Positions 1 through 9,100 of a DNA stretch of 64,000 nucleotides are shown here, piece by piece. Position 1 is the first letter of the stretch. Each line of letters begins with the position of its first letter. This DNA comes from Diaphorobacter limosus. GTDB lineage: Bacteria; Pseudomonadota; Gammaproteobacteria; Burkholderiales; Burkholderiaceae_C. The translations under genes and the position numbers were made by a program. The notes beneath the pieces are model-generated. The model was given only the letters and a program-made list of their open reading frames with translations. It had not been told where the DNA came from and made no database searches. The stretch is from assembly GCF_033100095.1 (NCBI RefSeq), contig NZ_CP136921.1, positions 2,202,501-2,266,500 of the forward strand. Reading direction: 5' to 3'.

Positions 1-672
1 CGCTCCATCATCGGCCCCAACGGCGCCGGCAAGAGCTCCATGCTCAACTGCATCAACGGGGTCTACACGCCGCAGGAGGGCTCCATCACCTTCCGCGGCC
101 AGACCTTCAGCCACATGAACAGCCGTCAGGTGGCCGAGATGGGCGTGGCGCGCACCTTCCAGAACCTGGCGCTGTTCAAGGGCATGAGCGTGATCGACAA
201 CATCATGACCGGGCGCAACATGAAGATCAGAAGCAACCTGCTGCTGCAGGCGCTGCGCTGGGGCCCGGCCGAGCGCGAGGAGATCGCGCACCGCGAGAAG
301 GTCGAGCACATCATCGACTTCCTCGAAATCCAGGCCTGGCGCAAGACCCCCGTGGGCCAGCTGCCCTACGGCCTGCAAAAGCGCGTGGACTTAGGGCGTG
401 CCCTGGCCATGGAACCGCAGGTGCTGCTGCTGGACGAGCCCATGGCCGGCATGAACGTGGAGGAAAAGCAGGACATGTGCCGCTTCATCCTGGACGTGAA
501 CGACGAGTTCGGCACCACCATCGTGCTCATCGAGCACGACATGGGCGTGGTGATGGACATCTCCGACCGCGTGGTGGTGCTGGACTACGGCAAGAAGATC
601 GGCGACGGCGCGCCGGACGAGGTGCGCGACAACGAAGACGTGATCCGCGCCTATCTGGGCGCCGGGCATTGA
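1..672 (+). CDS. livG: Branched-chain amino acid-type ABC transporter ATP-binding protein, LivG-like (5' end outside window)
   Basis: Cytoplasmic ATPase subunit of a LivGHMF-type importer. The reading frame is open from base 1, which already encodes the Walker A motif GPNGAGKS, so roughly the first 35-40 residues lie upstream of the window. Further landmarks are the Q-loop region (ARTFQNLALF), a signature-like segment LPYGLQKRVDLGRALA, Walker B VLLLDEPMAG, and the switch histidine in LIEHDMGVV. The ending with DYGKKIGDGAPDEV and a C-terminal AYLGAGH is typical of LivG rather than LivF. It is followed after 18 bp by livH and belongs to the same operon. The substrate is not determined by this subunit; the companion ligase gene suggests an aromatic or other carboxylic acid. 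Confidence 0.9.
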   Translation, partial: RSIIGPNGAGKSSMLNCINGVYTPQEGSITFRGQTFSHMNSRQVAEMGVARTFQNLALFKGMSVIDNIMTGRNMKIRSNLLLQALRWGPAEREEIAHREKVEHIIDFLEIQAWRKTPVGQLPYGLQKRVDLGRALAMEPQVLLLDEPMAGMNVEEKQDMCRFILDVNDEFGTTIVLIEHDMGVVMDISDRVVVLDYGKKIGDGAPDEVRDNEDVIRAYLGAGH

Positions 673-690
673 GCGCAGGAGAGAACAACC

Positions 691-1620
691 ATGGCCTTTT
701 TTCTCGAAACCCTGATCGGCGGCCTGATGGCGGGCATGCTGTACTCACTCGTCGCGCTGGGCTTTGTGCTCATCTTCAAAGCCTCGGGCGTGTTCAACTT
801 TGCCCAGGGCGCAATGGTGCTGTTTGCCGCGCTGGCAATGGCACGCTTTGCCGAATGGATCCCCAAATGGACGGGCATGGACAACATGATCCTCGCCAAC
901 CTGGTGGCATTCGTGCTGGCCGGGGCCGTGATGTTTGTCTGCGCCTGGGTGATCGAACGCCTGGTGCTGCGCCACCTGGTGAACCAGGAGGGCGCCACCC
1001 TGCTGATGGCCACGCTGGGCATCACCTACTTCCTCGAAGGCCTGGGCCAGACCATCTTCGGCAGCGACATTTACAAGATCGACGTGGGCATGCCCAAGGA
1101 GCCGGCGTTCCTGTTCGAGTCGATGTTTGAAGGCGGCGTGCTGGTGAACAAGGAAGACGTGATCGCCGCCGGCATTGCCGCTGCACTGGTGCTGCTGCTG
1201 AGCATCTTCTTTCAAAAGACCAAGACTGGCCGCGCGCTGCGCGCCGTGGCCGACGACCACCAGGCCGCGCAATCCATCGGCATTCCGCTCAACCGCATCT
1301 GGGTCATCGTCTGGTGCGTGGCCGGGGTGGTGGCGCTGGTGGCCGGAATGATCTGGGGCAGCAAGCTGGGCGTGCAGTTCTCGCTCACCACCGTGGCGCT
1401 GCGCGCGCTGCCGGTGGTGATCCTGGGCGGCCTCACGTCCGTGCCCGGCGCCATCATCGGCGGCCTGATCATCGGCGTGGGCGAGAAGCTGTCCGAGGTC
1501 TATCTGGGCCCCTTCGTCGGCGGCGGCATCGAAATCTGGTTCGCCTACGTGCTGGCCCTGGTGTTTCTGCTATTCCGACCCCAAGGACTCTTTGGGGAAA
1601 AAATCATCGACCGCGTGTAA
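691..1620 (+). CDS. livH: Branched-chain amino acid-type ABC transporter permease, LivH-like
   Basis: Inner-membrane permease of 309 residues, the usual LivH length. It opens with FLETLIGGLMAGMLYSLVAL, the typical first segment, and carries several further hydrophobic segments. A conserved cytoplasmic loop KTKTGRALRAVADDHQAA is visible near residue 180, and a C-terminal stretch FRPQGLFGEK is characteristic of the family. The start is supported by a good ribosome binding site (GGAGA) 9 bp upstream. It lies between livG (18 bp gap) and livM (12 bp gap), so the genes are clearly co-transcribed. It would pair with the LivM-like protein to form the membrane channel. Confidence 0.92.
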   Translation: MAFFLETLIGGLMAGMLYSLVALGFVLIFKASGVFNFAQGAMVLFAALAMARFAEWIPKWTGMDNMILANLVAFVLAGAVMFVCAWVIERLVLRHLVNQEGATLLMATLGITYFLEGLGQTIFGSDIYKIDVGMPKEPAFLFESMFEGGVLVNKEDVIAAGIAAALVLLLSIFFQKTKTGRALRAVADDHQAAQSIGIPLNRIWVIVWCVAGVVALVAGMIWGSKLGVQFSLTTVALRALPVVILGGLTSVPGAIIGGLIIGVGEKLSEVYLGPFVGGGIEIWFAYVLALVFLLFRPQGLFGEKIIDRV

Positions 1621-1632
1621 GGGGAGTCGAAC

Positions 1633-2709
1633 ATGTTCTACAGAGAAAACGGCCAGTTCAAGACGAGCTACCGCGCCGACCAGCAGATCTTCCCGATCGC
1701 GCAGGATCGCATGGTCATCCTGGCCTTCCTGGCCGTGGCCTTTGTGCTCGTGCCCATGCTGGCCACTGATTATTTCTACCGCGCCATCCTGATCCCGCTG
1801 GTCATCATGTCGATGGCCGCCCTGGGCGTGAACATTCTGGTGGGCTACTGCGGCCAGATCTCGCTGGGCTCGGGCGCCTTCATGGCCGTGGGGGCCTACG
1901 GTGCGTTCAACTTCTTCGTGCGCTTTCCGGGCATGCCGTTGATTCCGGCGCTAATTCTGGGCGGCCTGTGCGCCACGTTCTTCGGCATTCTGTTCGGCCT
2001 GCCCAGCCTGCGCGTCAAGGGCCTGTACCTGGCCGTGGCCACGCTGGCGGCGCAGTTCTTCAGCGACTGGATGTTCCTGCGCATCAAGTGGTTCACCAAC
2101 AACTCGGATTCGGGCTCGGTGTCGGTGAGCAACCTGCAATTCCTGGGCATGCCCATCGACAGCGCCATGAGCAAATACCTGTTCTGCCTGGGCCTGCTGG
2201 TGGTGGTGGCCCTCTTGGCCAAGAACCTGGTGCGCGGCGCCATCGGCCGTGAATGGATGGCCATTCGCGACATGGACGTGGCCGCCAGCGTGATCGGCAT
2301 CCGCCCCATGTACGCCAAGCTCAGCGCGTTCGCCGTCAGCTCCTTCATCGTCGGCATGGCGGGCGCGCTGTGGGCCTTCGTGCATCTGAGCTCGTGGGAG
2401 CCGGCAGCGTTCTCGGTCGAGATCTCGTTCAAGCTGCTGTTCATGGTCATCATCGGCGGCCTGGGTTCCATCATGGGCTCGTTCTTCGGCGCTGCCTTCA
2501 TCGTGGTGCTGCCCATCTTCCTGAACCAGTTCCTGCCGTCCTTCCTGGGGCTGTTCGGCATGGAGATTTCCACCGCCGGCCTGTCGCACGCCGAACTGAT
2601 GATCTTCGGCGCCCTGATCGTCTGGTTCCTGATCGTCGAGCCGCACGGCCTGGCCAAACTGTGGTCCACCGCCAAGCAGAAGCTGCGCGTGTGGCCGTTC
2701 CCGCATTGA
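1633..2709 (+). CDS. livM: Branched-chain amino acid-type ABC transporter permease, LivM-like
   Basis: Second inner-membrane permease, 358 residues with about eight to ten hydrophobic segments. It shows the LivM landmarks: LGVNILVGYCGQISLGSGAF around residues 59-78, the loop REWMAIRDMDVAASVIGI, and the C-terminal VEPHGLAKLW. A GGGGAG ribosome binding site sits just before the ATG. The N-terminal cytoplasmic tail (YRENGQFKTSYRADQQIFPI) is longer than in E. coli LivM; this form is common where the transporter sits beside an acyl-CoA ligase. It is followed after 43 bp by the binding-protein gene. Family assignment is firm; substrate is unknown. Confidence 0.92.
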   Translation: MFYRENGQFKTSYRADQQIFPIAQDRMVILAFLAVAFVLVPMLATDYFYRAILIPLVIMSMAALGVNILVGYCGQISLGSGAFMAVGAYGAFNFFVRFPGMPLIPALILGGLCATFFGILFGLPSLRVKGLYLAVATLAAQFFSDWMFLRIKWFTNNSDSGSVSVSNLQFLGMPIDSAMSKYLFCLGLLVVVALLAKNLVRGAIGREWMAIRDMDVAASVIGIRPMYAKLSAFAVSSFIVGMAGALWAFVHLSSWEPAAFSVEISFKLLFMVIIGGLGSIMGSFFGAAFIVVLPIFLNQFLPSFLGLFGMEISTAGLSHAELMIFGALIVWFLIVEPHGLAKLWSTAKQKLRVWPFPH

Positions 2710-2752
2710 TTTCCGTCCCGGCATTTCGCCTACTTCTAACCAGGAGACAACC

Positions 2753-4081
2753 ATGAAGCTTTCCAAAATCGTGATCGCGGCCGCCGTCGTGGCCGCCGGC
2801 GCCTCTGGCGTGGCCACGAGCGCCTTTGCGCAAGCCAAGGAGCAGTTCTTCCCGCTGCTGTCGTACCGCACCGGCCCCTACGCCCCCAACGGCACGCCCT
2901 GGGCCAACGGCAAGCAGGACTATCTCAAGCTCATCAACGCTCGCGACGGCGGCGTCAATGGCGTCAAGCTGACCTTTGAAGAGTGCGAAACCGGCTACCT
3001 GACCGACCGCGGCGTGGAATGCTACGAACGCCTCAAGAGCCGTCCCGGCGTGACCCTGTTCGACCCGCAAGCCACCGGCATCACCTTCGCCCTGACCGAG
3101 AAGGCCCCCGTGGACAAGATCCCGCTGATGACGCTGGGCTACGGCCTGTCGGTCGCGCAGGACGGCATGGCCTTCAAGTGGAACTTTCCGCTCATGGGCA
3201 GCTACTGGACCGGCGCCGACATCCTGATCCAGCACATCGGCAAGAACGCCGGCGGCCTGGACAAGCTCAAGGGCAAGAAGATCGCCCTGGTCTATCACGA
3301 CAGCCCGTTCGGCAAGGAGCCCATCCCGCTGGTGCAGGAGCGCGCCAAGATGCACGGCTTTGAGCTGCAGCTGCTGCCCGTGACCGCGCCCGGCGTGGAG
3401 CAGAAGGCCACCTGGCTGCAGGTGCGCCAGAGCCGCCCCGACTACGTGCTGTTGTGGGGCTGGGGCGTGATGAACTCCACCGCCCTGAAAGAAGCGCAGG
3501 CCACCGGCTACCCACGCGACAAGATGTACGGCGTGTGGTGGGCCGGCGCCGAGCCCGACACCCGCGACGTGGGCGACGGTGCCAAGGGCTACCACGCGCT
3601 GGCACTCAACGGCCATGGCACGCAGTCCAAGGTCATCCAGGACATCCTCAAGCATGTGCATGACAAGGGCCAGGGCACTGGCCCCAAGGATGAAGTGGGC
3701 TCGGTGCTCTACACCCGCGGCGTCATCATCCAGATGCTGGGCGTGGAGGCCGTGCGCCGCGCGCAGGAGCGCTTCGGCAAGGGCAAGGTCATGACCGGCG
3801 AGCAAGTGCGCTGGGGGCTTGAAAACCTGGCGCTCGACCAGAAAAAGCTGGACGCACTGGGCTTCAATGACGTCATGCGTCCGCTGTCCACCAGCTGCAC
3901 CGACCACATGGGATCGACCTGGGCGCGCGTCCACACCTGGGACGGCAAGCAGTGGAAGTTCTCCTCCGACTGGTACCAGGCCGACGAGCAGATTCTCAAA
4001 CCCATGGTCAAGGCCGGCGCGGATAAATACCTGGGCGACAAGAAGATGACGCGCCGCGAACCGGCGGATTGTCAGTCTTGA
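2753..4081 (+). CDS. Periplasmic substrate-binding protein of the LivGHMF-type transporter
   Basis: Receptor of 442 residues with a cleavable signal peptide of about 27 residues (MKLSKIVIAAAV, cleavage near AFA-QA). The mature part has the two-lobed type I periplasmic binding protein pattern, with KLKGKKIALVYHDSPFGKEP near residue 173 at the start of the second half. It is longer than LivJ/LivK and resembles receptors found next to aromatic-acid or benzoate-type transporters. The ATG has a strong GGAGA ribosome binding site. The gene sits after livM and, across a palindromic spacer, before livF. The ligand cannot be read from sequence; proximity of an acyl-CoA ligase hints at a carboxylic acid (inference). 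Confidence 0.88.
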   Translation: MKLSKIVIAAAVVAAGASGVATSAFAQAKEQFFPLLSYRTGPYAPNGTPWANGKQDYLKLINARDGGVNGVKLTFEECETGYLTDRGVECYERLKSRPGVTLFDPQATGITFALTEKAPVDKIPLMTLGYGLSVAQDGMAFKWNFPLMGSYWTGADILIQHIGKNAGGLDKLKGKKIALVYHDSPFGKEPIPLVQERAKMHGFELQLLPVTAPGVEQKATWLQVRQSRPDYVLLWGWGVMNSTALKEAQATGYPRDKMYGVWWAGAEPDTRDVGDGAKGYHALALNGHGTQSKVIQDILKHVHDKGQGTGPKDEVGSVLYTRGVIIQMLGVEAVRRAQERFGKGKVMTGEQVRWGLENLALDQKKLDALGFNDVMRPLSTSCTDHMGSTWARVHTWDGKQWKFSSDWYQADEQILKPMVKAGADKYLGDKKMTRREPADCQS

Positions 4082-4289
4082 GCGCATCCCCCTGAGGCGC
4101 TGCGCGCCTTCCCCCTTCTCTCGAATCGCTGCGCGATTCGGGAAGGGGGACGGCCCCGGTGGACGGGCAAAGCCCGCTCCACGGCGCCTGCTGGCGCGGG
4201 CAGCGCCCGTTTTAGCGGCTGTGTTCACAGCCGCCAACCGAAAGGGTTGCACCCGCAGCCCTCCCGATTGGCACAGCGAAGGCAACACC
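4082..4289. other. Intergenic spacer rich in inverted repeats
   Basis: This 208 bp stretch between the binding-protein gene and livF holds no gene. It contains a near-perfect hairpin at 4110-4150 (core CGAATCGC-TGC-GCGATTCG with flanking CCCCTT/AAGGGG) followed by several GC-rich dyads. No T-run follows the hairpin, so it is more likely an mRNA-processing or REP-like element than a simple terminator. Its position could lower livF expression relative to the abundant binding protein. Confidence 0.6.
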
Positions 4290-5099
4290 ATGGACTCCCA
4301 GAAAATCGTTCTCAGCGTCAACGGCATCGAGGTCATCTACAACCACGTGATCCTGGTGCTCAAAGGGGTATCGCTCTCGGTGCCCGAAGGCCGCATCGTC
4401 GCCATCCTGGGCGGCAACGGCGCGGGCAAGACCACCACGCTGCGCGCCATCTCCAACCTGCTCAAGGCCGAGCGCGGCGAGGTCACCAAGGGCAGCATCG
4501 AGCTGCGCGGCGAGCGCATCGAGAACCTCTCGCCCGCCGACCTGGTCAAGCGCGGCGTGGTGCAGGTGATGGAGGGGCGCCACTGCTTCGCCCACCTGAC
4601 CATTGAAGAAAACCTGCTGACCGGCAGCTACACCCGCACCAGCAAGGGCGAGATCTCCGCCAACCTGGAAAAGGTCTATAACTACTTCCCGCGCCTGAAG
4701 ACCCGGCGCACCAGCCAGGCGGCCTACACCTCGGGCGGCGAGCAGCAGATGTGCGCCATTGGCCGCGCCATCATGTGCAACCCCAACATCGTGCTGCTGG
4801 ACGAACCCTCCATGGGCCTGGCGCCACAAATCGTGGAAGAGGTCTTCAACATCGTGCAAGACCTGAACCAGAAGGAGAAGGTCACCTTCGTGCTGGCAGA
4901 GCAGAACACCAACATGGCGCTGAAATACGCCGACTACGGCTACATCATGGAGAGCGGGCGCATCGTCATGGACGGCCCGGCCCAGGAACTGGCCAACAAC
5001 GAGGACGTGAAGGAGTTCTACCTAGGCATGGGCGGCGGCGAAAGGAAGAGCTTCAAGGACGTCAAGAGCTACAAGCGGCGCAAGCGCTGGCTGGCTTAA
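4290..5099 (+). CDS. livF: Branched-chain amino acid-type ABC transporter ATP-binding protein, LivF-like
   Basis: Second ATPase subunit, 269 residues from the ATG at 4290. A GTG 69 bp upstream is also in frame, but the N-terminus MDSQKIVLSVNGIEVIYNHV starting at 4290 matches the family and is preceded by a GAAGG motif. Walker A is GGNGAGKTTT, the signature region is TSGGEQQMCAIGRA, and Walker B is IVLLDEPSMGLAP. The ending YLGMGGGERKSFKDVKSYKR, rich in basic residues, is a C-terminal extension seen in LivF proteins paired with CoA ligases. The order with the ligase gene 86 bp downstream supports one functional unit of uptake followed by CoA activation. Confidence 0.9.
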   Translation: MDSQKIVLSVNGIEVIYNHVILVLKGVSLSVPEGRIVAILGGNGAGKTTTLRAISNLLKAERGEVTKGSIELRGERIENLSPADLVKRGVVQVMEGRHCFAHLTIEENLLTGSYTRTSKGEISANLEKVYNYFPRLKTRRTSQAAYTSGGEQQMCAIGRAIMCNPNIVLLDEPSMGLAPQIVEEVFNIVQDLNQKEKVTFVLAEQNTNMALKYADYGYIMESGRIVMDGPAQELANNEDVKEFYLGMGGGERKSFKDVKSYKRRKRWLA

Positions 5100-5100
5100 A

Positions 5101-5160
5101 TCAATATTCATAGCTGCTAGCGCTTATTCCATATGCCCTGGCGGCTGATTTTCATCAAAC
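5101..5160 (-). repeat. Dispersed AT-richer repeat, copy 1 (between livF and the ligase gene)
   Basis: Read on the minus strand it carries the shared core AAGCGC-N3-CAGCTAT, here TAAGCGCTAGCAGCTAT, preceded by AAAATCAGCCGCC and followed by an A/T-rich tail. The same layout recurs at many intergenic sites in this window. It starts two bases after the livF stop codon. Confidence 0.75.
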
Positions 5161-5185
5161 CCTCGAACGCAGACGAAAGCATTGC

Positions 5186-6433
5186 ATGAGCCAGTTCTAC
5201 GACGCCCTGGAAACCCGCAGCCCGGCCGAGCGCGAGGCCGCCCACATGGCCGCGCTGCCGCGCCAGATTGCCCACGCCCAGCAGAGCAGCCCGGCGTTTG
5301 CCAGCATCCTGGCCGGCGTGGATGCCGCCAGCATCACCAGCCGCGCCGCACTGGCGCAACTGCCCGTGACACGCAAGTACCAGCTGCACGAGCGCCAGCA
5401 GGCCGAGCGCGCGCACAACGCCTTTGGCGGCTTTGCCAGCATAGGCTTTGGCGCCGCCATGCCGCGCGTGTTCGCCAGCCCCGGCCCCATCTATGAGCCC
5501 GAAGGCGCACGCGCCGACTACTGGCGCATGGCGCGCGCGCTGTACGCGGCCGGCTTTCGCGCCGGCGAGCTGGCGCACAACTGCTTCTCCTACCACTTCG
5601 TGCCCGCGGGCTCGATGATGGAATCGGGCGCGCACGCGCTGGGTTGCACGGTGTTCCCCGGCGGCACGGGCCAGACCGAGCAGCAGGTGCAGGCCATGGC
5701 CGAGCTCAGGCCCGCCGGCTACATCGGCACGCCCAGCTTCCTGAAAATCATCCTGGAAAAGGCCACCGAGATGGGCGTGCAGCTGCCCAGCCTGACCAAG
5801 GCCCTGCTCTCGGCCGAGGCCTTCCCGCCCTCGCTGCGCGACTGGTTTGCGCAACATGGCGTGCAGGGCTACCAGTGCTACGGCACGGCCGACCTGGGCC
5901 TGATCGCCTATGAAACATCCGCCCGCGAAGGCCTGGTGCTCGACGAGGGCGTGATCGTGGAGATCGTGCGCCCCGGCACGGGCGACCCGGTGCCCGAGGG
6001 CGAGGTCGGCGAGCTGGTGATCACCACGCTGAACCCCGACTACCCGCTGATCCGCTTTGGCACCGGCGACCTGTCGGCCGTGCTGCCCGGCAGCTGCCCC
6101 ACGGGCCGCACCAACACCCGCATCAAGGGCTGGCTCGGCCGCGCCGACCAGACCACCAAGGTGCGCGGCATGTTCGTGCACCCTGGCCAGATCGACCAGG
6201 TGGTCAAGCGCTTCCCGCAGGTCACCAAGGCGCGTCTGGTGGTCAGCGGCGAAATGGCCAACGACCAGATGACGCTGCAGGTGGAAACCACCGAGACCGC
6301 ACCCGGCCTGGCCCAGCTGCTGGCAGAGGCGCTGCGCGAGGTCACCAAGCTGCGCGGCGAGGTCGAGATGCTTGCCCCGGGCGGCCTGCCCAACGACGGC
6401 AAGGTCATCGAGGACGCCCGCAGCTACCGCTGA
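5186..6433 (+). CDS. Phenylacetate-CoA ligase-like AMP-binding enzyme
   Basis: Predicted cytoplasmic adenylate-forming enzyme of 415 residues in the PaaK family, slightly shorter than classical PaaK (about 430-440). Family landmarks are the adenylation core CYGTADLGLIAYE near residue 231, EVGELVITTLN near 273, the hinge-region segment TRIKGWLGRADQTTKVRGMFVHP, and the C-terminal lysine in LPNDGKVIED. It would activate a carboxylic acid to its CoA thioester using ATP. Linkage to the Liv-type transporter suggests it activates the imported substrate; this is inference, and the substrate need not be phenylacetate. The ribosome binding site is weak (GAAAGC). Confidence 0.82.
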   Translation: MSQFYDALETRSPAEREAAHMAALPRQIAHAQQSSPAFASILAGVDAASITSRAALAQLPVTRKYQLHERQQAERAHNAFGGFASIGFGAAMPRVFASPGPIYEPEGARADYWRMARALYAAGFRAGELAHNCFSYHFVPAGSMMESGAHALGCTVFPGGTGQTEQQVQAMAELRPAGYIGTPSFLKIILEKATEMGVQLPSLTKALLSAEAFPPSLRDWFAQHGVQGYQCYGTADLGLIAYETSAREGLVLDEGVIVEIVRPGTGDPVPEGEVGELVITTLNPDYPLIRFGTGDLSAVLPGSCPTGRTNTRIKGWLGRADQTTKVRGMFVHPGQIDQVVKRFPQVTKARLVVSGEMANDQMTLQVETTETAPGLAQLLAEALREVTKLRGEVEMLAPGGLPNDGKVIEDARSYR

Positions 6434-6590
6434 GAGCCCCGACGCGCCGGGCGTGAGTCAGCCCGGCGTCAGCTGCGCGGATAGACTGCGCGCGCCGGCG
6501 AGGGCAGCGGCCTGGTGGACTTGGTGTTTTTCTGCATCGTCCGCCCACCCCATCCTGCCTATCATTGCGCGTCTTTTACAAGGAAGCTCC

Positions 6591-7580
6591 ATGCACACCA
6601 CCTTCAAGCTCGCCCTGGGCACGGCCGCCATCCTGGCCGCCTTCGGCGCGTCGGCCCAAACCTTCCCGGCCGCGGGCAAGTCCATCACCATCGTCGTGCC
6701 CTTCTCGGCCGGCGGGCCCACCGACCGCGTGGCGCGCGACCTGGCCGAGGCCCTGCGCAAGCCCCTGGGCGGCGCCACCGTGGTCATCGACAACTCGGCC
6801 GGCGCCGGCAGCACCATTGGCGCGGCCAAGGTGGCCCGTGCCCAGCCCGACGGCTACACCCTGCTGCTGAACCACATCGGCATGGCCACCATCCCCACGC
6901 TGTACCGCAAGCTGCCGTTCAACGTGCTCAACGACTTCGAGTTCCTGGGCATCGTCAACGACGTGCCCATGACCATCATCTCGCGCCCCACGCTGGAGGC
7001 GAAGAACTACAAGGAGCTGGCCTCCTGGATCGCGCAGAACAAGGAAAAGGTCAACCTGGGCCATTCCGGCCTGGGCTCGGCCGGCCACCTGTGCGGGCTG
7101 ATGTTCCAGCACGCGCTGCAGTCGCACATGACGCCCGTGGCCTACAAGGGCGCGGCGCCGGCCATCACCGACCTGATCGGCGGCCAGATCGACCTGATGT
7201 GCGACCAGACCACCAACACCACGTCGCAGATCGAGGGCAAGAAGGTCAAGGCCTTTGCCGTGACCACCAGCAAGCGCCTGACGATGCCGGCACTGAAAGA
7301 CCTGCCGACGCTGCAGGAGGGCGGCCTGAAGGACTTCAACGTCTCCGTCTGGCATGGCCTGTACGCCCCCAAGGGCACGCCCGCCGCCGTGGTCAAGGCC
7401 ATCAACGACGCCCTGCAGGTGGCCGTGAAAGATCCTGAATTCATCAAGAAGCAGGAAGGCCTGGGCGCCGTGGTGGTCGCCGACAAGCGCGTCGAGCCGG
7501 CCGAGCACAAGAAGTTCGTGCAGGCCGAGATCGAGAAATGGGGCGTGGTCATCAAGGCCGCCGGCGCCTACGCCGACTGA
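6591..7580 (+). CDS. Bug/TctC-family periplasmic solute receptor 1
   Basis: Extracytoplasmic receptor of the tripartite tricarboxylate transporter (Bug) family, 329 residues. A signal peptide ([20 protein letters not shown], cleavage near ASA-QT) is followed by the family signature [20 protein letters not shown] and the ligand-binding loop [17 protein letters not shown]. The ATG at 6591 is preceded by AAGGAAG and starts the signal peptide exactly; an in-frame extension further upstream is rejected. No TctA or TctB membrane genes are nearby, which is usual for the expanded Bug families of Bordetella and Comamonadaceae. A strong terminator follows. Ligand is unknown. Confidence 0.9.
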   Translation: MHTTFKLALGTAAILAAFGASAQTFPAAGKSITIVVPFSAGGPTDRVARDLAEALRKPLGGATVVIDNSAGAGSTIGAAKVARAQPDGYTLLLNHIGMATIPTLYRKLPFNVLNDFEFLGIVNDVPMTIISRPTLEAKNYKELASWIAQNKEKVNLGHSGLGSAGHLCGLMFQHALQSHMTPVAYKGAAPAITDLIGGQIDLMCDQTTNTTSQIEGKKVKAFAVTTSKRLTMPALKDLPTLQEGGLKDFNVSVWHGLYAPKGTPAAVVKAINDALQVAVKDPEFIKKQEGLGAVVVADKRVEPAEHKKFVQAEIEKWGVVIKAAGAYAD

Positions 7581-7604
7581 CCCGCAGCCAGCGCCAACAC
7601 AAGG

Positions 7605-7636
7605 AACGCCCGGTGTGCCCGCACCGGGCGTTTTTT
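7605..7636 (+). terminator. Rho-independent terminator after Bug receptor 1
   Basis: Perfect 11 bp stem AACGCCCGGTG / CACCGGGCGTT with a 6-base loop followed by a run of six T, 25 bp after the stop codon of the first receptor gene. Confidence 0.9.
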
Positions 7637-7722
7637 CTTGCCGCCTGCGGGTTACCCTGCTGACACGGCCTTCCCCTGTGGGCATACAAACGGCGTTTCT
7701 TCGTCCATACAAGGGAGGACTC

Positions 7723-8739
7723 ATGCCCATCAACACCCCACGCCGCCGGGCCCTGAACACACTGGCCGCCGCCCTCGCCCTGACCCTGGGCGCGGCCGGC
7801 ATGGCGCAGGCGCAAAGCCATTGGCCGGCCAAGCCGGTGCGCATCGTCGTGCCCTTTGCCGCCGGCGGCACCACCGACATCCTGGCGCGCGCCATCGCGC
7901 CCGAACTGGGCAAGGCCCTGGGCCAGCAGTTCATCGTGGACAACCGCGGCGGCGCCGGCGGCAATATCGGCGCGGATCTGGTGGCCAAGTCGGCCGGCGA
8001 CGGCTACACCCTGCTGATGGGCACGGTGGGCACGCATGGCATCAACCGCGCGCTGTACCAGCAGCTGCCCTACGACCCGATCAAGGACTTCGCGCCCATC
8101 ACGCTGGTGGCGTCGGTGCCCAACGTCATGGTCATGAACGCCGACAAGGCACGCCAGCTGGGCATCAACAGCGTGCCGGACTTCATCCGCTACGCCCGCG
8201 CCAACCCGGGCAGGCTGAACATGGCCTCCAGCGGCAACGGTACCTCCATCCACCTGGCGGGCGAGCTGTTCAAGAGCATGACCGGCACCTACATGCTGCA
8301 CATGCCCTACCGCGGCTCGGCCCCGGCGCTGCTGGACATGGTGGGCGGCAACATGGACGTGATGTTCGACAACCTGCCCTCCTCCATGGTGCACATCAAG
8401 GCCGGCAAGCTCAAGGCGCTGGCCGTGACCAGCGCCAGCCGCTCGGCCGCCCTGCCCGACGTGCCCACGGTGGAGGAGGCCGGCGGCGCCGCACTCAAGG
8501 GCTATGAGGCCAGCTCCTGGTTCGGCCTGCTGGCGCCGGCGGCCACGCCGCCCGAGGTGGTGCAGCGCCTGCAGCAGGAGGTGGCCAAGGCCCTGGCCTC
8601 GCCAGCCGTCAAGGAGCGGCTGCTGGCCCAGGGCGCCATCCCCGGCGGCAACAGCAGCGCCGATTTCGTGCGGATGATCGACAGCGAGCACCGCAAGTGG
8701 GCCCAGGTGGTCAAGGCCGCGGGCGCCAAGGTCGATTGA
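7723..8739 (+). CDS. Bug/TctC-family periplasmic solute receptor 2
   Basis: Second receptor of the same family, 338 residues, separated from the first by a terminator and therefore probably transcribed independently. The ATG at 7723 has an excellent ribosome binding site (AAGGGAGGA). The signal peptide begins with arginines ([20 protein letters not shown]) and cleaves near AQA-QS. Family motifs are [20 protein letters not shown] and [19 protein letters not shown], then the mid-domain [20 protein letters not shown]. It is not a close duplicate of its neighbour, so the pair are probably receptors for different carboxylates. No transport genes lie beside it. Confidence 0.9.
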   Translation: MPINTPRRRALNTLAAALALTLGAAGMAQAQSHWPAKPVRIVVPFAAGGTTDILARAIAPELGKALGQQFIVDNRGGAGGNIGADLVAKSAGDGYTLLMGTVGTHGINRALYQQLPYDPIKDFAPITLVASVPNVMVMNADKARQLGINSVPDFIRYARANPGRLNMASSGNGTSIHLAGELFKSMTGTYMLHMPYRGSAPALLDMVGGNMDVMFDNLPSSMVHIKAGKLKALAVTSASRSAALPDVPTVEEAGGAALKGYEASSWFGLLAPAATPPEVVQRLQQEVAKALASPAVKERLLAQGAIPGGNSSADFVRMIDSEHRKWAQVVKAAGAKVD

Positions 8740-8760
8740 CCCGCGCGCCAGCGGCGCGGC

Positions 8761-9087
8761 TCACCAGACCACGTCGTGCGCTTCGGCGGCGCTGCGCCGC
8801 AGCATGTCGATGAAGGGCGCGGCACGCTGGCGCAGGCTCACCGGGTCGCGCTGCGTGCCCTGGCCCTCGTCGTCCGCGCCCTCCTCGTCATCGGCCGGGG
8901 CGGTGCGCGCCGCATCATCGGCACGCACCGCCGCCTCCAGCGCGGCGATGGCGGCCGGGATCTGCTCTGCGGTGACGATGCCATGGGCGTCGTCGGGGTT
9001 CTTGCCAATGATTTCCAGCACCCGCCGGCCATTGGGCTCCAGCATGATGAGGTCGGCGGTGGCGCGGGATTTGAATTTGAAGAGCAT
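8761..9087 (-). CDS. DUF1840 family protein
   Basis: Small cytoplasmic protein of 108 residues beginning MLFKFKSRATADLIMLEPNG, the typical start of the DUF1840 family. The middle is acidic (DDEEGADDEGQG) and the C-terminus helical (APFIDMLRRSAAEAHDVVW). Function is unknown. The start at 9087 is chosen because it begins the conserved block; the longer open frame upstream overlaps the neighbouring cfa gene. The gene is 13 bp downstream of that synthase gene on the same strand and may be its operon partner. Confidence 0.75.
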   Translation of the reverse strand: MLFKFKSRATADLIMLEPNGRRVLEIIGKNPDDAHGIVTAEQIPAAIAALEAAVRADDAARTAPADDEEGADDEGQGTQRDPVSLRQRAAPFIDMLRRSAAEAHDVVW

Positions 9088-9100
9088 GTGAAAGTCCAGT

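Noticed and set aside
2498..4336. 612-codon minus-strand frame opposite the ABC binding-protein gene
   Set aside because: Shadow of a real gene; composition typical of antisense frames and no start signals.
6576..8691. Long minus-strand frames opposite the two Bug receptor genes
   Set aside because: They cross a perfect terminator and intergenic sequence and show only shadow composition.
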